64,000 nt of DNA from JAYUJH01 sp043765375 (GCA_043765375.1 JAYUJH010000032.1:13257-77256); one strand, 5' to 3'; counted from the first letter of the stretch, positions 16,808 through 25,633 are shown. Numbers and translations: made by a program. Notes: generated by a model not told the origin, from the sequence alone.

Positions 16808-18116
16808 GATTTGCACTCCCTATATCATCTAATTTGATATCATCTAACTTCGCAATATTTTTTGCATCAGTAAGATTAACAATCATTCGGTCAATTTGTG
16901 CTTTGTTGCTATGAAACTCAAGCATCGCAACAACTAATTGTAACTGAATATCAAACAATGCCCGCTGAGAATCTCGCACTTCAGATTGCAAAAACCGCCC
17001 CCTTGCATAGCCGTCTTTTGCCAATTCTAACGTTTTAATCGCCGATGGTAACATCTTATCATTCAATATTTCCGCCCGAATATAAGCATCGTGCATTGCC
17101 TCTTCCGCCTGCACCAAAGTTGCGCTTGCATCAAGCAATGCCTGTTTTGCCTCAAATGAAGTTTTTCTGACCTGATGTTGTGCGCTTTTAATATTATCAT
17201 GATTGCTATTAAACAATTGAATTGGAACAGATACTCCCACCATAAATGCTTTATCATTTGCTACGGGTATTTCAATAACTCCCGCATCAAGGCGAGGGTT
17301 GGGAACAGCATTCGCCTTCTCCAACTTCACAACTGCCTTAGAATGTGCTATATTATTTTCCAATTGCAACATATCAGGGTTGCTCGCCAATAATTTTTGC
17401 TTGGAATCCCAGTTAATCTCACTCAAATCATAGAAATATTTATTATCCAGCGATAAATTAAAATTATCCTCTGCCATTAATATAGCTATATGCTTGCGCT
17501 CCAGCTCCAACCCATGTTGAGCCTTGGCAAGCGTTATATCAGCAAAGTAAATCGCAATCTCGGCACGGCTGCGTTGAATCAAAGGAGAAGCCGCCTCGGC
17601 AATCCTCGCATTTGCATCATGCAACACATTTTTCGCAAGTTGATGCTGTTGCTTTGCCAACTCTAATGTTTCTTGCGATGCGACTATTTTCGCATAAGCA
17701 ATCGTCACGTCACGCTTCAAATCCAACTTGGTCACGACTTGATTTAACTGCGCAATTTTGATATTTTCATCAGCAATATTTTCCCTAGCGGTAATTTTTC
17801 CACCAATTTCCAATGTTTGTGAAACGCCATAAACATTTTGTTGCGGGCTATAAAACTTATATGCACCGCCACCACCAAAACTCTCTTTCCTATAAATTAA
17901 TTCAGGGTTCAACATCACGCTTGATTGCTTGCGCAACGATTTTGCCGCTGCCAATGCGGCTTTTGCTGCTTGCAATTTCGGCGAATTATCATATGATTTT
18001 TGCAATATTTGTTGCAAATTAAAATTATTTTGTGAGCGAGTAACCTTCGCAGTTGCAAATGTGGAATTATTAGCCACAATCAACATAAACATCATAATAA
18101 AATATTTCATTTTCAT
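16800..18116 (-). CDS. czcC: outer-membrane efflux protein (TolC/CzcC family)
   Basis: This 438-aa protein has a signal peptide (MKMKYFIMMFMLIVANNSTFA) and two outer-membrane-efflux-protein repeats rich in long helices. Visible motifs include PEL near residue 60, YGVSQTLEIGGKITARENIA, VGVSVPIQLFNSN and YARGRFLQSEVRDSQRALFDIQLQLV, all standard for CzcC-type channels. It forms the outer-membrane exit of the RND tripartite pump and is first in the czcCBA operon. The ATG at 18116 is preferred over an in-frame codon at 18134. No regulator gene is adjacent; the 250-bp upstream gap is shared with the divergent csp gene. Confidence 0.88.
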   Translation of the reverse strand: MKMKYFIMMFMLIVANNSTFATAKVTRSQNNFNLQQILQKSYDNSPKLQAAKAALAAAKSLRKQSSVMLNPELIYRKESFGGGGAYKFYSPQQNVYGVSQTLEIGGKITARENIADENIKIAQLNQVVTKLDLKRDVTIAYAKIVASQETLELAKQQHQLAKNVLHDANARIAEAASPLIQRSRAEIAIYFADITLAKAQHGLELERKHIAILMAEDNFNLSLDNKYFYDLSEINWDSKQKLLASNPDMLQLENNIAHSKAVVKLEKANAVPNPRLDAGVIEIPVANDKAFMVGVSVPIQLFNSNHDNIKSAQHQVRKTSFEAKQALLDASATLVQAEEAMHDAYIRAEILNDKMLPSAIKTLELAKDGYARGRFLQSEVRDSQRALFDIQLQLVVAMLEFHSNKAQIDRMIVNLTDAKNIAKLDDIKLDDIGSANLE

Positions 18117-18173
18117 CTCATAATCATGTTGCATATATAATAAATTATTTCAATGCAAATAAATAAAAAACCA

Positions 18174-18202
18174 TTGCAGTGAGATGCAAAATGTGATATG
18201 TT
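18174..18202 (+). promoter_or_regulatory. possible csp promoter
   Basis: TTGCAG (18174-18179), a 17-nt spacer and TATGTT (18197-18202) would start a leader of about 175 nt ahead of the csp ATG, the length typical of cold-shock mRNA leaders. Motif-based prediction. Confidence 0.4.
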
Positions 18203-18281
18203 TTTATTTCCGAGTTACGTTATTAATATTATCTCTTTTAGAATATGGTAAATCTTTCTTAAAATATTTTAGGAAAACATG

Positions 18282-18347
18282 CTTTTAAGAGTTCAAAATT
18301 AACTAACAATACGAACTCTAAAAGGTTTGTTGCAATTCCGCAACAAA
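18282..18347 (+). promoter_or_regulatory. csp 5' leader with two hairpins
   Basis: Hairpin 1 pairs AGAGTTC (18288-18294) with GAACTCT (18313-18319), and the flanking CTTTT/AAAAG extends it around one bulge. Hairpin 2 is the perfect 8-bp TTTGTTGC-AATTCC-GCAACAAA (18326-18347). They lie between the predicted promoter and the ribosome-binding site, where cspA-type mRNAs carry a temperature-responsive structure. The pairing is seen directly; the thermosensor role is inference. Confidence 0.5.
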
Positions 18348-18385
18348 TTAAGGCAAGTTTTTAATTTTTTAAGGGTTATTTGAGT

Positions 18386-18604
18386 ATGTCTACAGGAACA
18401 GTAAAATGGTTTAATGCAACTAAAGGTTATGGATTTATCGCACCTGATGATGGTGGAAAAGATGTATTCGTGCATATCACAGCATTAGAGAAAGCAGGTC
18501 TTAGAACTTTGAATGAAGGACAAAGAGTTGGTTACAACTTGACTTCAAACAAAGGTAAAGAATCTGCCGCTGAGTTGAAGATTTTGAAATCTGAAGCTGC
18601 ATAA
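18386..18604 (+). CDS. cspA: cold-shock protein, CspA family
   Basis: This 72-aa single cold-shock domain (OB fold) binds single-stranded RNA and DNA and melts RNA structure at low temperature or during rapid growth. RNP1 is GYGFIAP and RNP2 is DVFVHI, after the canonical TGTVKWFNATK start. AAGGG 10 nt upstream selects the ATG at 18386 over the in-frame TTG at 18380. It is transcribed alone, with a structured leader and a strong terminator. Confidence 0.95.
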   Translation: MSTGTVKWFNATKGYGFIAPDDGGKDVFVHITALEKAGLRTLNEGQRVGYNLTSNKGKESAAELKILKSEAA

Positions 18605-18616
18605 GCATCTGTTGGG

Positions 18617-18657
18617 AAAAACCGCAAACCGCCAAATTGGTTGTTTGCGGTTTTTTT
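18617..18657 (+). terminator. intrinsic terminator of csp
   Basis: A perfect 13-bp stem, AAAAACCGCAAAC (18617-18629) with GTTTGCGGTTTTT (18643-18655), runs into a T tract, 12 nt after the csp stop codon. Confidence 0.9.
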
Positions 18658-18740
18658 GTGTGTTTTGCGCAAAATATCATTGCAAAAAATATTATTACTG
18701 CTATAAAGCAACATTAAATTGATATTGAGAGTTATAGATT

Positions 18741-19247
18741 ATGGATTTAGTTTTGCTAGAACACGTTACCAACCTTGGTAAAGTCGGGGATTTAGTTAAT
18801 GTCAAAGGCGGATATGGGCGCAATTTCTTGCTGCCACAGAAAAAAGCGATGCGTGCAACCAAAGCTAATATCGCAGAAATACATGCTAAAAAAGAGATTT
18901 TAGAGCGTCAAAATATTGATCGCAAAAACGCATCAGTTGAATATGCTAAAACTTTAACTGATTTGTCCGTTAAAGTTATACGTCAAGCCAGTGAAGATGG
19001 TCGTTTGTTTGGGTCAGTCGCTGTGCGTGATGTTGCTATCGCATTGGAAGCAAAAGGTTATAATTTCACCCGCCAACAAATTAATTTGCTTGGAACAGTA
19101 AAAACTTTGGGTTTATATAAAGCGAGCATAATTTTGCACCCTGAAGTTGTAGTTGAATGCTACATTGAAGTAGTTAGAACGGCTGAAGCAACGGCATTTC
19201 CTGCAAAAAAAGAAGTGGTTAAGTCTGAAACAGTTGATGCCGCATAA
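18741..19247 (+). CDS. rplI: 50S ribosomal protein L9
   Basis: This is a 168-aa L9. The N-terminal domain reads MDLVLLEHVTNLGKVGDLVNVKGGYGRNFLLPQKKA, with the signature GxxGxxVxVKxGYxRNyLxP. The long connecting helix spans about 40-80, and the C-terminal domain includes DGRLFGSV and GLYKASIILHPEVVVE. L9 binds domain V of 23S rRNA near the L1 stalk and helps reading-frame maintenance. The usual alphaproteobacterial partners rpsF and rpsR are not upstream; csp is. It is slightly longer than the 149-aa E. coli form because of an acidic C-terminal tail. Confidence 0.97.
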   Translation: MDLVLLEHVTNLGKVGDLVNVKGGYGRNFLLPQKKAMRATKANIAEIHAKKEILERQNIDRKNASVEYAKTLTDLSVKVIRQASEDGRLFGSVAVRDVAIALEAKGYNFTRQQINLLGTVKTLGLYKASIILHPEVVVECYIEVVRTAEATAFPAKKEVVKSETVDAA

Positions 19248-19252
19248 TCTCA

Positions 19253-19717
19253 CTATCTAGCTAACATAACACACATCAACGTGAATAATCTGCGGGCGGT
19301 ATCAAAATCTAAATCAGCATAATCGCTAATTTCGCTTTTGAATAATTCCGCCCCCTCATTGTGAATTGCCCTGCGAGCCATATCAATAGTCTCTAAACGA
19401 TATGGATCTTTGCTAGCGGAAACAGCAAAATAACTTTCACATATAATATAATAATCCTTGATAATCGCTCTGAACTGACTAATTGCAATATTTATTGAGT
19501 AATCTTTCAACATATTTTCACCTGAAACGAAGATATTCAACTTGCCATCAATTATTCCAAGTTGCAGCTCATATCCCCCGATATGGTTAAATAATGCGAA
19601 ATAATTGTCAGACAACAAATCACCAATTGCAATATTGCGCTCCTGCTCAATTTCAGTTTTACGCCTGATTATTCCAGTTTCAATCAGCTCAATTTTCACA
19701 ATTTTTGTATTATTCAT
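19253..19717 (-). CDS. UPF0262 family protein
   Basis: This 154-aa protein matches the alphaproteobacterial UPF0262 family. It has an N-terminal EQERNIAIGDLLSDNYF, a central FNHIGGYELQLGIIDGKLNIFV, SQFRAIIKDYYIICESYFAVS, IDMARRAIHNEGAELF and a C-terminal DFDTARRLFTLMCVM. The function is unknown. It is convergent with rplI (tail to tail, 5 bp apart) and lies downstream of uvrC on the same strand. Confidence 0.85.
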   Translation of the reverse strand: MNNTKIVKIELIETGIIRRKTEIEQERNIAIGDLLSDNYFALFNHIGGYELQLGIIDGKLNIFVSGENMLKDYSINIAISQFRAIIKDYYIICESYFAVSASKDPYRLETIDMARRAIHNEGAELFKSEISDYADLDFDTARRLFTLMCVMLAR

Positions 19718-19748
19718 ATCGCAACCACATATATTTTATTTGCATATT

Positions 19749-21587
19749 TTATTGATGAAAATATGCGTAAATCTGTTTAGCCATATTCTCGTTAATCCCC
19801 TTAACTTGTTGCATTTCAGCAACAGAAGCCTGCATAACCTCCTTCACAGAACCAAAATGCAACATTAATGCCCGCTTACGACTTGCACCAATTCCGATAA
19901 TTTCATCAAGACTGCTCACCTTAATCGCATTAGACCGCTTGATGCGATGCGAAGTTATCGCAAAACGATGCGCCTCATCTCGCAAACGCTGCAAATAATG
20001 CAAAATTGGGTTGCTATGTTCCATTTGAAACGGCGTAATATTTTGCATAATCATAGTTTCACGCCCCGCATTACGGTTCTCCCCCTTGGAAATACACACA
20101 AACGGAATATGAAATTGCAATTGCTGCATCACGCCCCAAACTGCGCTATGCTGCCCCTTTCCACCATCAATCAACAACAAATCAGGGCGAGTATCTTCCG
20201 CATTATTTTTTAATCGCTGCAACCGCCTTGTCAACATTTCACGCATCATCGCATAATCATCACCACCAACCAGTTCAGGATTACGAAAATTAAAACGGCG
20301 ATATTCCGCAGGTTCAAAACCACTTTCACCCGCAACAATCATCGCCCCAACCGCATAGTTACCCGCAATATGGCTGTTATCATAAACTTCAATGCGCTTT
20401 GGTGCTTTTGACAAATTAAATAATTCACCAACCGCTTGCATATTATTGACCTCGCCTTTGCGCACCGACAATTTCGCCGTCAACGAATCAGTTGCTATTT
20501 GTTGCAAATCGTCAATGATTTTTTTTGCCCCACCCCTTAAAGGAACCGTCAATTCCACTTTATGATTGGCAAGCATAGTAAGTGCATCTTGCAAAATATC
20601 AGCTTCATGCGGCGCACTATCAACATATATGCGGGGTGGAATTGGGTGATTTTGATAATATTGACCGATAAACAATGCCAAAATTGCTGATTTCTCCTCC
20701 TCAAAAATATTTGCGGGAAAATATGCGTGATTGCCAAAATGCTGCCCGCCACGAAAAAAACAAAGCTGCACACATGCTTGTCCGTCCTCAACATAACACG
20801 CCAACAAATCCGCATCGGAAATATTATGCTCATGATAGCGTTGCTGTTGCTGAATATTTATCAAAATCCTTGCGCGATCACGATATTGCGCTGCTTTCTC
20901 ATATTGCATATTTTCCGATGCAATATTCATTTTTTCCGCTAACTCCTGCTGCAAATGGGTATTTTTACCACGCAAGAATAATTCTGCTTGTGAAAGTGAT
21001 TCAGCATATTCAGCCTGTGCAATATATCCTACACATGGAGCCGAACAACGTTTGATTTGAAATTGCAAACAAGGACGAGAACGATTTTTGAAAATATTAT
21101 CCCCACAGGGGCGCAATAAAAATGCTTTTTGCAAAAGAGTTATCGTTTCATCAACTAGCGAAACAGATGCAAACGGACCAAAATATCTATCTATTTTACT
21201 CTGCTTTCCTCTATGCTTACCAATTCGTGGAAAATTATGCCCACTAAACATAATATATGGATATGTTTTATCATCTTTTAATAAGATATTATATTTTGGC
21301 TGTTTTTTTTTGATTAAATTAGCTTCAAGCAATAGGGCTTCTGCCTCACTTGCAGTAATTTGTATCTCAATTCTAACAACCAAGTCCACCATACGCATAA
21401 TTCTGGTAGATAACATATTAATGTTTGTGTATGAAGTTAAACGATTTTTTATATTTTTTGCTTTACCAATGTAAATTATCACATCGTTTTTATCAATCAT
21501 CTGGTAAATACCAGGTTTTGAACTAATATTTTTAGAAAAAAACTTTATATATTCTCTACCTTTTAGTGAATATTCGTCTTGTTCCAT
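19749..21587 (-). CDS. uvrC: excinuclease ABC subunit C
   Basis: This 612-aa nuclease makes both incisions in nucleotide excision repair. The GIY-YIG domain that cuts 3' is at residues about 16-95 (PGIYQMIDKNDVIIYIGKAK, then NRLTSY). A Cys-containing region (RPCLQFQIKRCSAPCVGYI) and the UVR motif (LAEKMNIASENMQYEKAAQYRDR) follow. The RNase H-like domain for the 5' cut contains EVYDNSHIAG and RPDLLLIDGGKGQ. Helix-hairpin-helix motifs lie at the C-terminus (IIGIGASRKRALMLHFGS and VKGINENMAKQIYAYF). Full length. It lies 15 bp downstream of tRNA-Cys and could be read from the ribosomal-protein operon. Confidence 0.96.
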   Translation of the reverse strand: MEQDEYSLKGREYIKFFSKNISSKPGIYQMIDKNDVIIYIGKAKNIKNRLTSYTNINMLSTRIMRMVDLVVRIEIQITASEAEALLLEANLIKKKQPKYNILLKDDKTYPYIMFSGHNFPRIGKHRGKQSKIDRYFGPFASVSLVDETITLLQKAFLLRPCGDNIFKNRSRPCLQFQIKRCSAPCVGYIAQAEYAESLSQAELFLRGKNTHLQQELAEKMNIASENMQYEKAAQYRDRARILINIQQQQRYHEHNISDADLLACYVEDGQACVQLCFFRGGQHFGNHAYFPANIFEEEKSAILALFIGQYYQNHPIPPRIYVDSAPHEADILQDALTMLANHKVELTVPLRGGAKKIIDDLQQIATDSLTAKLSVRKGEVNNMQAVGELFNLSKAPKRIEVYDNSHIAGNYAVGAMIVAGESGFEPAEYRRFNFRNPELVGGDDYAMMREMLTRRLQRLKNNAEDTRPDLLLIDGGKGQHSAVWGVMQQLQFHIPFVCISKGENRNAGRETMIMQNITPFQMEHSNPILHYLQRLRDEAHRFAITSHRIKRSNAIKVSSLDEIIGIGASRKRALMLHFGSVKEVMQASVAEMQQVKGINENMAKQIYAYFHQ

Positions 21588-21602
21588 AATTCTGATTTAC
21601 AT

Positions 21603-21676
21603 TGGAGGCCGAGGGCGGAATCGAACCGCCGATAGAGGATTTGCAGTCCTCGGCATTACCATTTTGCTACTCGGCC
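21603..21676 (-). tRNA. tRNA-Cys (GCA)
   Basis: This is a 74-nt cloverleaf on the minus strand. The acceptor stem is GGCCGAG/CTCGGCC, the discriminator is T73 (the cysteine identity base) and CCA is encoded. The anticodon loop carries GCA on an AGGA/TCCT stem, and the T-arm is GGCGGTTCGATTCCGCC. It starts 11 nt downstream of the rpsC stop on the same strand, so it is probably processed from the ribosomal-protein transcript. Confidence 0.95.
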
Positions 21677-21687
21677 TCAATTATTTG

Positions 21688-22356
21688 TTACGCTGTTTTC
21701 TTTGGTTTTGCTTCATCTACAACATTTTCAATGGTCGTCAAATCGCCTTTATATATCCAAACCTTAATTCCAATTACACCATAAGTTGTGTGAGCCTTCG
21801 CTACGCCATAATCAATATCAGCTCGCAATGTATGCAACGGAACTCGCCCTTCCCTATACCATTCGGTTCTAGCTATTTCAGCTCCACCCAAACGTCCTGC
21901 ACAATTAATTCGTATTCCTTTCGCTCCAAGCCTCAGTGAGGATTGAACGGATCTTTTCATGGCACGGCGGAAGGTTATCCTTCTCTCTAATTGATCTGCA
22001 ACCGATTCAGCAATTAATTTTGCATCAATTTCAGGCTTGCGAACTTCTATTATGTTAACTGTTACTTCGTCTTTAGTGAACTGACCCAAATCTTTCTTTA
22101 TCTTATCAATATCAGCACCTTTTTTACCAATCACGACTCCTGGGCGAGCCGTATGAATTGAAACACTAACTTTTTTGGAAGTTCTTTCAATTAAAACCTT
22201 ACTAATTCCAGCTGATTTTAACTTTTCTTTAATATGCTTCTTAATTTTCAAATCTTCATGCAAAAACTTAGCGTAATTATCGTCTGAATACCAGCGAGAA
22301 TCCCATGTTTTATTTATTCCAAGCCTAAGCCCTATTGGATTAACTTTCTGTCCCAT
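21688..22356 (-). CDS. rpsC: 30S ribosomal protein S3
   Basis: This is a 222-aa S3. It begins MGQKVNPIGLRLGINKTWDS and has the KH domain (ARPGVVIGKKGADIDKIK) and the C-terminal domain (QLERRITFRRAMKRSVQ, GIRINCAGRLGGAEIAR, GRVPLHTLRADIDYG). S3 lines the mRNA entry channel and has helicase activity. It is last in this cluster; the ATG overlaps the rplV stop (TAATG). The rplP gene, which normally follows, is absent and replaced by tRNA-Cys. Confidence 0.98.
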   Translation of the reverse strand: MGQKVNPIGLRLGINKTWDSRWYSDDNYAKFLHEDLKIKKHIKEKLKSAGISKVLIERTSKKVSVSIHTARPGVVIGKKGADIDKIKKDLGQFTKDEVTVNIIEVRKPEIDAKLIAESVADQLERRITFRRAMKRSVQSSLRLGAKGIRINCAGRLGGAEIARTEWYREGRVPLHTLRADIDYGVAKAHTTYGVIGIKVWIYKGDLTTIENVVDEAKPKKTA

Positions 22357-22715
22357 TATGTGGCACTCCTATCTTCAACTATAATGGTTATATGGCTAGA
22401 ATGCTTTTCAACTCTTGCACCCCTTCCTCTTGCTCTGGCGTGAAAGCGTTTCATTACAGTTGCTCTACCAACCCATGCCTCTTTTACATATAAACTATCT
22501 ATATCAAGACCGTTATTATTTTCTGCATTCGCTATTGCTGAATTAAGTAATTTTTTAACCTCATTTGAGGCTCTTTTAGCGGAAAAATCTAATTGCGTCA
22601 AAGCGGAAGAAACGTGCTTACCGCGTATGAGCTGAGCTATAAGATTTAACTTTTGTTGACTAACTCTAATGTTTTTCAAAGTAGCAGAAGACTGATTTTT
22701 AGCTAATTCATTCAT
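22356..22715 (-). CDS. rplV: 50S ribosomal protein L22
   Basis: This is a 119-aa L22, whose long beta hairpin lines the peptide exit tunnel. It shows IRVSQQKLNLIAQLIRGKHVSSAL, VKKLLNSAIANAENN, and a C-terminal RFHARARGRGARVEKHSSHITIIV. Its last base overlaps the rpsC start. Standard S10-operon order relative to rpsS and rpsC. Confidence 0.97.
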   Translation of the reverse strand: MNELAKNQSSATLKNIRVSQQKLNLIAQLIRGKHVSSALTQLDFSAKRASNEVKKLLNSAIANAENNNGLDIDSLYVKEAWVGRATVMKRFHARARGRGARVEKHSSHITIIVEDRSAT

Positions 22716-22723
22716 GATTATAC

Positions 22724-23002
22724 CTATTTTTTCTTAGCTTTTTTGTCAGCGCCGTGACCATTATAAGTCCTAGTTGGAGAGAACTCTCCCAACTTATGAC
22801 CAACCATGTCCTCCGTTACCGCCACTGGAATAAACTTGTGACCGTTATAAACACCAAATGTTGCACCAACAAACTGAGGAATTATCGTTGACCTTCTAGA
22901 CCAAGTCTGAATAATGGTGTTTCTACTACTCTGCTTTGCTACTTCTACTTTCTTCAAAAGATACATATCTATAAATGGACCTTTCCATGCGGATCTTGTC
23001 AT
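22724..23002 (-). CDS. rpsS: 30S ribosomal protein S19
   Basis: This is a 92-aa S19, which binds 16S rRNA in the small-subunit head with S13. It opens TRSAWKGPFIDMYLLKK and contains IQTWSRRSTIIPQFVG, VYNGHKFIPVAVTEDMVGHK and LGEFSPTRTYNGHGADKK. It lies 8 bp from both rplB and rplV, in the usual order. Confidence 0.98.
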   Translation of the reverse strand: MTRSAWKGPFIDMYLLKKVEVAKQSSRNTIIQTWSRRSTIIPQFVGATFGVYNGHKFIPVAVTEDMVGHKLGEFSPTRTYNGHGADKKAKKK

Positions 23003-23010
23003 AATAACCT

Positions 23011-23847
23011 CTATTTATTTGCTTTGTGGCGCGAACGAATTATATATTTAGATGAAACCTTCTTACGAGAACGAGTCTTAGCTCCTTTAGTGCATTTACC
23101 CCAAGGAGTAACTGGGTGACGCCCCCCAGAGGTTCTGCCCTCACCACCACCATGTGGGTGATCAACTGGATTCATTGCAACTCCACGAACAGTCGGACGA
23201 GTACCTTTCCAGCGAGTTCTTCCAGCCTTTCCATCATTAGTATTTTGGTGATCTGGGTTGGAAACAGCACCGATTGACGCCATGCAATCCTCGTGAACCA
23301 AACGCAACTCACCAGAGCGTAATTTCACTTGAGCGTAGCCTTGATCTTTACCTACAAGCTGTATATAAGAACCAGCTGAACGCCCTAATTGCGCACCTTT
23401 ACCAGGCTTTAATTCCACATTATGAACTATTGTTCCAACTGGAATATTTTTTATTGGCATGGCATTGCCAGGCTTAATATCAGTTTTTGAGCCAGCAATC
23501 ACTCTGTCACCGACAACAAGTCTTTGAGGTGCTATTATGTAAGACTTTTCCCCGTCATCATATTGTATCAATGCAATGAAAGCCGTTCTGTTTGGATCAT
23601 ACTCCAATCTTTCAACAGTTGCGAAAACGTCTCTCTTATTTCGCAAAAAATCAACAATGCGATATTTTCTTTTATGACCACCACCAATGTGACGGCATGT
23701 TATCCGCCCTCTATTGTTGCGACCACCAGTTTTGTTCAGACCCTCAACTAATTTCTTCTCTGGCGCACCAGACCATAATTGCGATCTATCAACCGTTATC
23801 AACTGGCGCTGAGATGGAGATGTTGGATTATATAATTTCAATGACAT
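23011..23847 (-). CDS. rplB: 50S ribosomal protein L2
   Basis: This is a 278-aa L2, needed for subunit association and the peptidyl-transferase centre. It contains RNNRGRITCRHIGGGHKRKY, the SH3-like and OB-like domains, the invariant MNPVDHPHGGGEGR loop with the catalytic-region His, and PVTPWGKCTKGAKTRSRKK. Full length. It lies 4 bp downstream of rplW. Confidence 0.98.
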   Translation of the reverse strand: MSLKLYNPTSPSQRQLITVDRSQLWSGAPEKKLVEGLNKTGGRNNRGRITCRHIGGGHKRKYRIVDFLRNKRDVFATVERLEYDPNRTAFIALIQYDDGEKSYIIAPQRLVVGDRVIAGSKTDIKPGNAMPIKNIPVGTIVHNVELKPGKGAQLGRSAGSYIQLVGKDQGYAQVKLRSGELRLVHEDCMASIGAVSNPDHQNTNDGKAGRTRWKGTRPTVRGVAMNPVDHPHGGGEGRTSGGRHPVTPWGKCTKGAKTRSRKKVSSKYIIRSRHKANK

Positions 23848-23851
23848 ATAA

Positions 23852-24172
23852 TTATACCTTTACTGTGAAATCAATGTAACTGCCTTCATGCAACGTTACT
23901 ATTGCTTTTTTGACGTCAACTCTTTTTCCGACCATACCACGGAAGCGTTTCACCTTACCCTTCACGTTCATCACGTTCACTGATTTAACTTTTACATCAA
24001 ATATGGATTCAACAGCGGCTTTAATATAGCCCTTATTAGCATCAGAACGGACTTTAATTATCACTTTATTATTCTCCAAAGCTGCGCTAGACTTCTCGGT
24101 TACCACTGGACCCAAAATCAGATCAAACATTGCAGGAGTTATTTTCACCGCATTTTTAACTTTTTTATTCAC
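23852..24172 (-). CDS. rplW: 50S ribosomal protein L23
   Basis: This is a 106-aa L23, the docking site for trigger factor and SRP at the exit tunnel. It includes ILGPVVTEKSSAALE, VRSDANKGYIKAAVESIFDVKVKSVN and RFRGMVGKRVDVKKAIVTL. Translation begins with GTG at 24170-24172, overlapping the rplD stop by 4 bp (GTGA), a coupled arrangement. It is slightly longer than usual at the N-terminus. Confidence 0.96.
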   Translation of the reverse strand: MNKKVKNAVKITPAMFDLILGPVVTEKSSAALENNKVIIKVRSDANKGYIKAAVESIFDVKVKSVNVMNVKGKVKRFRGMVGKRVDVKKAIVTLHEGSYIDFTVKV

Positions 24173-24786
24173 GACAACCTACCTTCTAAAGCCGAAATAG
24201 CTGACCTTGTTAATACTAGTTCTTTATGACGCAATATATCATAAACATTTATTCCAACAACTGGAAGAACATCAACTCCTTTGACATTACGAGCGACCCT
24301 CAAAAATAACTCATCAACATTGGCATCAATCATTAAGGGTTTAACTAAACCCATTGACAACATTTTAATATTGAAATCTTTAGTTTTTTCAAAACCACCG
24401 AAATTATCTTCCATTACATATAATTCACCTGCATTTTTCTTTGCTGACAAAGCAGTCTTTAATGCTAGGGTACGAAACTTCTTAGTTAGTGAATGAGCAT
24501 GTGAGCGAACTACTGGACCAAATGTGGTTTGCCCACCCCTATGTTGCGCCGCCCTCTTTGAACCTTGACGGGCATTACCAGTCCCTTTTTGCTTAAAAGG
24601 CTTGGCTGTTGTTCCACTTATTTCTGATATAGTTTTAGTCTTATGCGTTCCAGCTTGCTTCCTAGCACGTTGCCATTCAACCATTCTGTGTAGTATGTCT
24701 ACCCTGATGTCCAATCCAAATATTGCGGAATCCAACTGAATCTCGGACAATATTTTGTTGTCAAAATTAATTACTTCTTGCTTCAT
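24169..24786 (-). CDS. rplD: 50S ribosomal protein L4
   Basis: This is a 205-aa L4, an early assembly protein with a loop reaching the exit tunnel. In gammaproteobacteria it is also the autoregulator of the S10 operon. The conserved loop is seen as KPFKQKGTGNARQGSKRAAQHRGG and GPVVRSHAHSLTKK, with FKTKDFNIK-like and VLPVVGINVYDILRHKELVLT segments near the end. The gene stops with TGA inside the rplW start. Confidence 0.96.
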   Translation of the reverse strand: MKQEVINFDNKILSEIQLDSAIFGLDIRVDILHRMVEWQRARKQAGTHKTKTISEISGTTAKPFKQKGTGNARQGSKRAAQHRGGQTTFGPVVRSHAHSLTKKFRTLALKTALSAKKNAGELYVMEDNFGGFEKTKDFNIKMLSMGLVKPLMIDANVDELFLRVARNVKGVDVLPVVGINVYDILRHKELVLTRSAISALEGRLS

Positions 24787-24823
24787 TTTATCAACCTAAC
24801 GTCTTTATCTTAATATGTATAAT

Positions 24824-25501
24824 TTAACTTGCTAACTTAGCTGGCATTGGCACTGACGCTGGAACGGCTTTTTTCACTGCATCGCGCACCAAAACATATG
24901 AGTTGGTGGCACCTGGAATTGCTCCCTTCACATATATCACCCCTAAATCATCATCGCACTTTACAATGCGAAGATTTTGTTGCGTAACTCTTACATCACC
25001 CATATGACCAGCCATTTTTTTATTCTTAAACACCTTACCTGGATCTTGCCTTCCACCTGTTGAACCATGCGAACGGTGAGAAATTGAAACACCGTGAGAT
25101 GCCTCCAATCCTCTAAAATTATGACGCTTCATGGCACCAGCAAATCCTTTACCCTTACTTGTCCCAACCACATCAACAAATTGACCATCAATAAAATGAG
25201 ATGCGATTATTTCAGCACCAACATCAACCATTTCAGCTTGCTCAACACGAAACTCTACCAACTTAGACTTTGGTTCAACTTTAGCCTTAGCAAAATGCCC
25301 ACGCAATGGCTTAGAAACATTTTTCACTTTACGAGAACCAAAACCAATTTGCAGTGCATTATAGCCATCTTTTTCAACTGTTTTCTGCGCCACAACTTGA
25401 ACTTTATCAAGCAACAATACCGTCACAGGCAGATGCTCACCAAAATCATTATAAATGTGAGTCATTCCTAGTTTCTTTGCAATGATACCCGTACGAGCCA
25501 T
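24824..25501 (-). CDS. rplC: 50S ribosomal protein L3
   Basis: This is a 225-aa L3, which binds near the peptidyl-transferase centre. It begins MARTGIIAKKLGMTHIYND and contains GTSKGKGFAGAMKRHNFRGL, SHGVSISHRSHGSTGGRQDPGKVFKNKKMAGHMG (the invariant loop) and VKGAIPGATNSYVLV. GAGGAA 4-9 nt upstream selects the ATG at 25501; the TTG at 25513 is not needed. It is first in this cluster. rpsJ, its almost universal upstream neighbour, is missing and murB lies there instead. Confidence 0.97.
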   Translation of the reverse strand: MARTGIIAKKLGMTHIYNDFGEHLPVTVLLLDKVQVVAQKTVEKDGYNALQIGFGSRKVKNVSKPLRGHFAKAKVEPKSKLVEFRVEQAEMVDVGAEIIASHFIDGQFVDVVGTSKGKGFAGAMKRHNFRGLEASHGVSISHRSHGSTGGRQDPGKVFKNKKMAGHMGDVRVTQQNLRIVKCDDDLGVIYVKGAIPGATNSYVLVRDAVKKAVPASVPMPAKLAS

Positions 25502-25558
25502 ATTATTCCTCAAAAGTCGCAGTGCGCAATGCGCAAATCAATATAAATTAGAAAAATG

Positions 25559-25587
25559 TTTATAGTTATGTTTTTCAGACAAAGCAA
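25559..25587 (-). promoter_or_regulatory. predicted promoter of the rplC cluster
   Basis: On the minus strand TTGCTT (25582-25587), a 17-nt spacer and TATAAA (25559-25564) precede rplC by about 58 bp. The short leader contains the palindromic GCGCATTGCGC. This promoter would serve a cluster that has lost its normal first gene, rpsJ. Confidence 0.55.
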
Positions 25588-25633
25588 GTAAAAACTTAAG
25601 CAAAAACATTAAAATATTATATTCCAACAATTT

